Positions 56,909-64,000 of a DNA stretch of 64,000 nt are shown piece after piece (within the stretch, counting starts at the first letter, position 1; every line of letters begins with the position of its first letter). Under the pieces are notes generated by a model. That model saw only the letters and a program-made list of their open reading frames with translations. It did not search any database and was not told the origin of the DNA. The stretch comes from Gambelia wislizenii (lineage: Eukaryota > Chordata > Lepidosauria > Squamata > Crotaphytidae): NCBI GenBank assembly GCA_030847615.1, contig JAUMIR010000001.1, forward strand, positions 83,005,501 to 83,069,500. The letters are read 5' to 3'. Both the position numbers and the translations under genes were made by a program.

Positions 56909-57885
56909 CTAGTAATAAATATGAGACAATATGTTAAAACATTTGAGCAGCGAATTATGACAAAATCTGCCAATTCTAGTACTTGAAGATATATCCTTGA
57001 GTATGAAATCCAAAGTTCTATTTACACTAGTGTATTCTGCAACAAACAGAAAGCACAGGTGATTTTTAGACTCAACTTGTCTACCAGACTTCAGAGCCAA
57101 GAATATAAATAAAACGGAAGGGGAGATTTGACCTAGAGATTTGACCTAGCAAAAGAATAGATAGTGGAACGAATGGCTCTCTGGTAGAAACTCAGCAGCC
57201 AGAAATTTGTGATACATACTTTTACTGAACTGGATATTGGGGAGAAGCAAGCTTCAGTTTAGGATTTTATGAGCTTTCACAAGAAATGTAAACAATGACA
57301 TTTTTAGTTGGACAGCTGTCTGATCACCTCTTCCTCAATCAATGAGCAATGAGACTGATTTATTCCTGAGCTTGTACTTAGCTGTGTTGGCATACCATTC
57401 CTCATCATCATGACTGTGTGAAGGCAAGAACTGGCAGTACAGGGACTGAGTTAGGTATATAAGCAGAAGGAAGCATGACAGGATACTTCTATGACTGGGA
57501 CTGCATTCAAGAATAGCTGTTATACTTGACACTAAACTTACGCCAGCAGGTCCTACTGAGAGTGCATAAATGGAACATATCCTTTTGAGTGAACATATCT
57601 GATTAACATGTTATTTATAGTTATATCTAGTCCTAAACAGGGGGGTATTTTTCTGGCTGAAAGGTCTCAGAGAATGTTGACCGTCCATCTCAGGGTCGGG
57701 GTCAAGATTACTTTCAATCCAGTCCCTAAACTGCTGAGGTAGATTGTATTCCCACGTGATTTTGAAGTCTTTAGAGGCATCTAGCTAGCTGAGCTGGATG
57801 AAGAATTCTTTTAGTCCAAATTGAAGGAACAGCTCTGGGAAGAAGACTAACGTGTCCATGCCAGTATGCTTCCCAGGGATCCTCT

Positions 57886-57938
57886 GGGAAGGGAAGGGAA
57901 GGCAAGGGAAGGCAAGGGAAGGGAAGGGAAGGGAAGGG
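57886..57938. repeat. (GGGAA)n-like satellite
   Basis: About ten GGGAA/GGCAA pentamers in a row in an RYR2 intron. Confidence 0.9.
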
Positions 57939-58038
57939 CAACCAGAGTTAATGCTCTGCTGATGAACTTAAAAAAAAAAAAAAGAACAAGGAAAAATGTA
58001 AGGCACATCCTCCAATGCTGTTATAATCAACATATTAT

Positions 58039-58585
58039 GGGCCTGTCTAAATGGGGAAAATAATACAAATGGGATGCAAACAGAAGGCGATCTGTTCATA
58101 CAGACACTCACACAAATATGTGTCATTAGGAAGAGGGACAGCCAAATCCACTGCAAAGTCCATGGCTGTAGTGTCCGGGTCTTCGTCTGGATTTTTTAAA
58201 AAGCTCCATATGACGTGTGAATGTGCAGTCATTTGGACAGTCACATTTGCACAGATATAGACAGGCAGCACAATCTGATTGACTGGACAAGCATGTGGGT
58301 GGGGCTAGCAAACAGGGAAAGCGGCTGCTGCCACTATGTTGGACTTTTGGCTACGCTAGGGTCCAGTAAGTCGATCAAGTGGCAATCTTATGCTCTCTTT
58401 CCTTTCTTTTTCTTTTTTTCAAAATACAAACTATTGCATGTGCACAACATGGGAAACTGTTTTGTTTGTTTTTTTAATGGCAGCAGCAGATTTAAAATCA
58501 TGAGTAAATCACTTCTGGCTGCCATCTTGGCTAGGGGGTCATGTTGAGTTTAGGGGGGCTCTTTTGACCATGAAGACAGGTCACA
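58039..58585 (+). mobile_element. hAT-like MITE, CpG-decayed copy
   Basis: The left end GGGCCTGTCTAAATGG and right end CCATGAAGACAGGTCAC form an imperfect inverted repeat. The interior follows 41144-41742 (CAATCTGATTGACTGGACAA, GGGTGGGGCTAGCA, GGGTCCAGTAAGTCG, GGCAGCAGCAGATTTAAAAT). It lies in an RYR2 intron between the S6 exon and the S6-extension exon. Confidence 0.6.
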
Positions 58586-59505
58586 TTGTTGAAAATGCCT
58601 GCTTTTTCAAACATGTTCATAGCTCCCTCCTCATATAGATGGAACCTATATGAATCATTTGTGAATCATTTCTTCCTCCCTCTTTTATTTCATCTCAGAC
58701 AGGCTGAGGTAAGGTTTCCAATGAGGAAATCTTCCTGCGTAAGAATGTTTGACTGCTGCTGCTGCTATGAGAAATAAGAAATCACAGATCCCATAGATAT
58801 TGCTTAAATTAGGGCTTCTGAGGAATAATTACATTCAAAGGGTTACCTCCAGAGATTACCTACAAGCTGGGTAGTATGTTTAGGCCTGGGACATACTAAA
58901 GAGAGCAAAATAAAGGAGTTTTATTTTTTATATAGATCATTTCTTCTTCTCTTTGCACAAGCAAGTCAGTACTCACATATGAAGTGTTTGTGCAGAGAAA
59001 GAAATAAATGTATGGAAAATGCACCTTTCTACACCATATGCATCCCCCCCCTTTTCTGCACTGAGTTCCCTATGGTAGCACTGAAGTGTAAGAGTTCAGC
59101 TCATTCATTTCAACTCCCCACTGTGTATTAACCATGTCTTTTAGTGCTTATGTCTACAATACTGACCTAGAAATTTCCTCTTAAATATCCACTTGGTTTT
59201 TGAACCTATTATACAGGGGAAGACTGGCTTTATAACGGATTGAATATATGCTTTCAAAATTCCTTCCCCACAAAGAAACAATTGATTAACAATGGAATTC
59301 ATCCACCTCTTCTGAACTATAGAGCAAAAATGAATCCTTTCCATATCAAAAGAAAACTTTCACCAGGTTGAAATTATTTCAAAGCCTAAACAAGACATCA
59401 AACTCACTTAAAATAGACTTTAAGCCTAAACAAAAATATCACACATAGGAGATTCACATATTTTATATTTGATCAGCACATTTCACCACAACATGTTTTT
59501 CTTCA

Positions 59506-59787
<282 letters not shown>

Positions 59788-60235
59788 TTAAAAATGTCCC
59801 TTAATATTTGACAACTACACAGAGAGATAACCACAGATAACAGAGTAGTTGGCAAAGAGTATGAATGGGTGTCTACATCTAGGGAAAGGGTGAATCCGTC
59901 ACACCCATAAGTTATGTTCTAGAAGATTATGGACTGATTTGGATATAACACCAAACAGTTTTGTCCTTTACAAATTTAGTTTTCTCCTCAAAACCTAGGG
60001 TTGAGTTTCCCTCATATTGGATCCCCACATACCCATTTTCATGTGGTCAAGGCTACAAAATTCAATGAGGGAAGGCTACCCATTATGAAAAGAAGAAACA
60101 GATGGTTCTAGTTACTTTCCTTTAGCTAAAAAAAATTGTGTCTCTTTAATTCTGGTAGCTGCAGAGGAAGCAAAACTGTGTATGCCTCTACAGTAACAGA
60201 AAGTTGTTTTGGCTTAAATCACTGGGTTTACAATA

Positions 60236-60345
60236 AACAGAGGCTAGATGGCCATCTCTTGGGAGTGATTTAATTGTGTATTCAGGCATAGCAGGGGTGG
60301 GACTATGTCCTTGTGGTCTCTTCTAACTATGATTCTATGATTCTA
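60236..60345 (+). mobile_element. CR1 extreme 3' end
   Basis: AAACAGAGGCTAGATGGCCA to CTATGATTCTATGATTCT is the last ~110 bp of CR1, antisense to RYR2, about 100 bp from the S5 exon. Confidence 0.85.
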
Positions 60346-60435
60346 ATCACACTGAGAACAATATGAGAGGGATCAAGAATAATATCAACAGTAAGTTATG
60401 TTGGAAAATAAGATATGAAGGAAAATAAGAGTTAC

Positions 60436-60570
60436 CGTTAGCATATCATCACATTTCATATCTGGCATATCTCCATCTTCACTTTTATTGTAGAATTTGC
60501 GGAAAAAATTGAATGCAACTACTGTGTATAGGTAAACAACCACTGCCAGTAAGCCCACCGTCAGCACAAG
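60436..60570 (-). CDS. RYR2: RYR2 exon: S5 helix and luminal turret
   Basis: 135 bp encode 45 residues, [20 protein letters not shown] to MKCDDMLT, phase 0 at both ends. The acceptor is a run of T then AG at 60572-60571, and the donor is ACG|GTAACT at 60435. The first ~25 residues form the hydrophobic S5 pore helix. The [14 protein letters not shown] stretch after it is the luminal loop before the pore helix, rich in acidic residues. At the variable loop position this gene reads GDMPDMKC where I recall GDTPDMKC in human RYR2, a plausible species difference. Confidence 0.95.
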
Positions 60571-61696
60571 CTAAAAAAAAGTGACATGGCATATGAATTA
60601 GGACTACATAGCAATACAATTTAAAGGGACAAATAAAAGAATAATTAACCTTCTATGATAAATGCTATACATTCTGAACTTTTATTTCCCATAGAAAAGG
60701 GAAGCATAACTGCCAGCATATTGACAGAAGCTGTAGGTATGAGTTGAAGTGTGTCCTTCTGTTCACAGAAGGGCTTTTGAGCTAGTGGACACCACACAAT
60801 CAACAGAACGGGAGGAAACGCAAGTCCACTGATGCCCCATTCCCTTCATGCTGCCCCCAAATCTGCCACAGAAGGCTGGAGAGCCCTCCAGAACAAATGT
60901 GAAGTGGCATGAGAGACTGCAAGAGAAAGTAAGAATCAGCAAGGGTAAAACTGGATACAATTGATAGTCTTTTAAATTAAAGAGTAGTTTGTTTCTTCAG
61001 TACTAGGAGGTTGTTATGTGGGGAAAACAAGCGAAGATAGGTCTATACTCAGAGCTATCTTGCCTATATGGATAAATCACATTTATATTTCAAAGCTGTG
61101 CTGTCCTACCAAATATTGAATCTTTTAGAAGCATAAATTCTTTGAAATTAACATATTCTATGCATAGCTATTTCAGGAAAAGATATACACACATCTATTA
61201 CTATATTAAGGCTGCCATGATATAAAACCAATCAACATAAAATTTGAATGTAATGAAATGTTAAAGTTTAGATAGAAGTAGTACAATGAGGTTGACACTG
61301 CATTCAAATCTTGTATTAGGGGCAGATAAGCTTCAATCCATGAGTCGTATAGCCCCCTCCTAGCCTTTTTTGAGGGAACACAGACCTCAGACCCTGCACA
61401 AAAATCCCAAAATGGGGTGGGGAATTGTTCCCAAATGGTCAAAAGTAACTCCTGGAGGCCTCTAGGTATGGTAGTTTCCTATACACACACACACAAACAC
61501 ACACATGAAGACAACTGGCCAATAAGAGCTGAAAACAGAAACTGGGAGTAATCTCTGTTGGGTTTGGTTTTGGCTGCTCATCAGTGATTCTGGGGTGGTG
61601 AGGCCTGTCAGGGGATGCAGGAATGAAATTTGCCCCCCATCACCTCCACAGTTGCCCATTCCTACTTTAGATCTGTTTAAGCACATCAGTCAAAAG

Positions 61697-61845
61697 CAGG
61701 GGTGGGCAACTGCATAGGAAACAGCCAAAGTTGAGTGATTATGGGGATTACAGTCCAAAGATATCTCTAGAAGTCATAAGCAAAGTTGAGGGATTATAGG
61801 GTTTACAGTCCAAAATATCTGGAGGACCACATATTGTCCATCTAT
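61697..61845. mobile_element. hAT-like MITE remnant with internal duplication
   Basis: CAGGGGTGGGCAACTGCAT at the left and CCACATATTGTCCATC at the right match the ends of CAGGGGTG-type elements. AAAGTTGAG.GATTAT and TTACAGTCCAAA.ATATCT occur twice, 50 bp apart. Confidence 0.5.
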
Positions 61846-62558
61846 GTATAGCCACTTATGCGGGAGTAATTTCAGTCCAAAACAATTCGTCTGATTGCAT
61901 GGTAAGGCTGCAATGTTAAATGTACTACACTGTAATAGGGAATAATCAGTTGTGAAAAAACATGGATGAGCATGTGTTGCACAAGGTGTTTTTAGTTCTT
62001 GTTGTGCAAATGGACTCCGGTTGCCTTTTTGAACTAACAAGGCAAAATAAGAATTACAAACATAAAAGACACACTGGCCAGTATCCAATGGTATCATCCC
62101 ATTGGCCCAAATGATGTTGCACTTGCAGACAGGTAGATCTGTGCTATGTGCAGTGTGGAGTGTGGACTGAATGCAGTTCACAGTTGCCCAACTAGTTGTA
62201 CATATAGTTGCCATAATGGTTGCATAAGCAAGTGTGCAACCCATTCTGCAACCACTTGCACAGGAAGTTACAGCCTGCTGAACAAGTGGTATTGGTAGTT
62301 TGTTCTCAAGAACAAATGCATGAATTATTCACACAAGACAACCAAGAGGACTTTGTTAGTGCACTGTTTTCCTCCACTAACATTACATTGGATTTAGGCC
62401 ATTATCACTATTCGTCAACATTAAAAAGATAAATATAATTAATAGTTTTACCCTTGATTTATTATTGTTAATATGTTTATAGAATTGTCTTGTTCACTGG
62501 ACTATGAACAGTGGCACATATCTTTTTGTGCAGTTAAAGACAAAAAAAGTAGCATTAC

Positions 62559-62705
62559 CTGTTTCCCATTGTGAGTCACTGATGACAGAATAGTTCTCAG
62601 AGTTTTGAATCCCATTGCTATGTCAAGGAGGTGAGCAGCAAAGAAAAAATTGTTGTAATGACCAAGGACTGACATGGTCATATACCAGGCCAAGTAAAGA
62701 AAAGA
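62559..62705 (-). CDS. RYR2: RYR2 exon: S4 region and S4-S5 linker
   Basis: 147 bp encode 49 residues, [17 protein letters not shown] to [10 protein letters not shown], phase 0 at both ends. The acceptor is strong: a CTAAT branch-like motif and T-rich tract before CAAAAAG at 62712-62706. The donor is CAG|GTAATG at 62558. The peptide contains the S4 helix of the transmembrane domain and the S4-S5 linker that couples cytosolic movement to the pore; this linker is a hot spot for arrhythmia mutations in human RYR2. Apart from the intron boundary it matches mammalian RYR2 as I know it, with no substitution noticed. It is the first exon on the gene's side of the window; the exon before it would end in the cytosolic/transmembrane boundary sequence and is not present. 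Confidence 0.95.
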
Positions 62706-62883
62706 CTTTTTGAGGAAGAAAGAACAAAAACAACATTAGGAAATGGACATAATAACTGTAAATTCAATAGCTCACATAATGAGGCACAAAGGTTTTAAGG
62801 CCACTGCATGATCGTAACAGTTCCCAAATTGAAACAAAATGCTTAAATATGTTTGTAAAATTTAACTTAGTATTTATTATTAG

Positions 62884-63109
62884 GAGAGCCAGTGTGGTAT
62901 AGTGATTTGGATGCTGGACTAGGACTCTGGATACCAGGGTTTGAATCTCCACGGAGCCATCATAACCCAGTGGGTGAACTTGGGCAAGTAACATTCTCTC
63001 AGCCTCAGGGAAAGGCAATGGCAACAACCCTCTAAACAAATTCTGCCAAGAAAACCCAGTGATACGTTTGTCTTAGGATTGCCATAAGTCAGTAATGACT
63101 TGAAGGCAC

Positions 63110-63147
<38 letters not shown>
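62884..63147 (+). mobile_element. Sauria-type SINE, full length
   Basis: GTGTGGTATAGTGATTTGGA is the tRNA-like A-box region and GGGTTTGAATCTCCAC the B box. The middle has GAACTTGGGCAAGTAACATT, and the end GCCATAAGTCAGTAATGACT, TGAAGGCACAC with a perfect (AAC)n tail (63110-63147). This is the Sauria SINE plan; the 3' end is recognised by BovB LINE machinery. It lies in an RYR2 intron, antisense to the gene, just upstream of the S4 exon. Confidence 0.9.
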
Positions 63148-63588
63148 TAATTATTCATCTATATTTTTATTTGTTTTAAATATCTGGTTTGGAATGAAAA
63201 CAGTTTAATAGAAACAAAGCCATCAAAAGCACACAAAAATTGCATCCATTATCCCACTGGCTACTGGGATCCAGAAAGAACCATTGTGTATATGAAGATC
63301 ATCCAGTGGACCCATGTGGACAATCTTGTACTATTTCATGCCCTCCAACATCTGAGATGTGCAATGTGATCAGTTCCGAAGTTATATATATCTACTGATT
63401 TAAACCATGTAGAAATTTACTTTTCCTCTCATAGAGAGATTAATCTGCTCAATAGAGGCCTGTGAACACCCCCTTCTAAAAAAAAAATCAGGTTTCTGTG
63501 AGCATTTGGTGCTCACATATCACCTAGTAGACCAGATCAAATAATCATCACAGTCATTCTTAAAAGCACAATAATAATGGTTGTACTA

Positions 63589-63814
63589 CAGTTGTCCCTT
63601 CATATTCACTGGGGTTTGGTTCCAGGACCCCCATGGATGCCAAAAACTGTGAATATTCAAGTCCCATTATATGCAATGGCATAGCAAAATGGTGTCCCTT
63701 ATATAAGATGGCAAAATCAAGGTTTGCTTTTTGGATTATCATTTTTTAAGAATATTTTCAAGCCATGAATACTTAAATTCGTGGATACCAAATCCGGATA
63801 CAGAGGGACAACTG
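63589..63814. mobile_element. pogo/Tigger-like MITE
   Basis: The ends CAGTTGTCCCTTCATATTCA and AGAGGGACAACTG are inverted and TA-flanked. The interior matches 27023-27251 closely. It lies in an RYR2 intron. Confidence 0.85.
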
Positions 63815-64000
63815 TATTTCAGATGGAAAGTCAAGAACCAACTATAAAACTGTGCCACTATACATACATACACACCCTGCAAAACACAAGGGAAAAACTG
63901 GATTTAGTTAACTTGTCCATGAAATTTTACCAATGAAAATAACACAATTAAATCAGTAGAGGGTATCTTGATTCTTTGTAGCATCCAATCCAGCAATAAT

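Noticed and set aside
62884..62960. tRNA gene
   Set aside because: A and B boxes are present but the cloverleaf does not close, and the sequence continues into a SINE body and AAC tail.
62706..64000. A further upstream RYR2 exon
   Set aside because: I looked on the minus strand for the preceding conserved residues (the stretch ending VVFTDN) with an AG/GT frame and found only SINE, MITE and unique intron sequence.

Overview
The window reads as nuclear DNA of a squamate reptile (a lizard is the best guess; I cannot name the species). The grounds are: (i) vertebrate gene structure, namely seven spliced exons of a cardiac-type ryanodine receptor; (ii) reptile-typical repeats, including tRNA-headed Sauria-type SINEs with a BovB-like tail, a 5S-rRNA-derived SINE, abundant CR1 and L2 LINEs, an L1 with a long 5' leader, a Penelope-like element, a DIRS/Ngaro-type tyrosine-recombinase relic, and pogo/Tigger-, hAT- and PIF/Harbinger-like MITEs; (iii) no bacterial gene layout, ribosome binding sites or operons.

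The only host gene I can support is RYR2, on the minus strand. Its last seven coding exons lie between 62705 and the stop codon at 52404-52402. They encode the end of the S4 region and the S4-S5 linker, S5, the selectivity filter, S6, the cytosolic S6 extension, the zinc-binding C-terminal domain and the terminus. All splice sites are GT/AG, all phases join, and the protein is nearly invariant against mammalian RYR2. Bases 62706-64000 are intron, and sequence below 52402 is 3' UTR and then intergenic.

Layout. 1-450: C-terminal scrap of a non-LTR retrotransposon. 551-690: LTR-like fragment. About 870-7439: nearly full-length but broken L1. 9225-15075: two related minus-strand LTR-like repeats around an old CR1, a CR1 ORF1 fragment and a Tigger-like MITE. 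15948-31400: hAT, L2, SINE and LTR remnants, a palindromic MITE and two Penelope-like pieces. 32645-36717: almost complete CR1 split by a GC-rich Tigger-like MITE. 37948-49395: a run of MITEs, SINEs and CR1 tails. 49830-51250: a decayed tyrosine-recombinase plus SGNH-hydrolase reading frame. 52402-64000: RYR2 exons, with SINE, CR1, L2 and MITE insertions in the introns.

Nothing in the window amounts to a new multi-gene system. The features most worth a second look are: a 460-bp inverted duplication 12.6 kb apart whose non-MITE part is far better conserved than the MITE beside it; a near-palindromic Penelope-like end with a hammerhead-like core; a 63-bp GC-rich minisatellite inside a MITE inside a CR1; a MITE group sharing one terminal inverted repeat and 3-bp target duplications; and the independent presence of SGNH-hydrolase domains in two unrelated retroelements.
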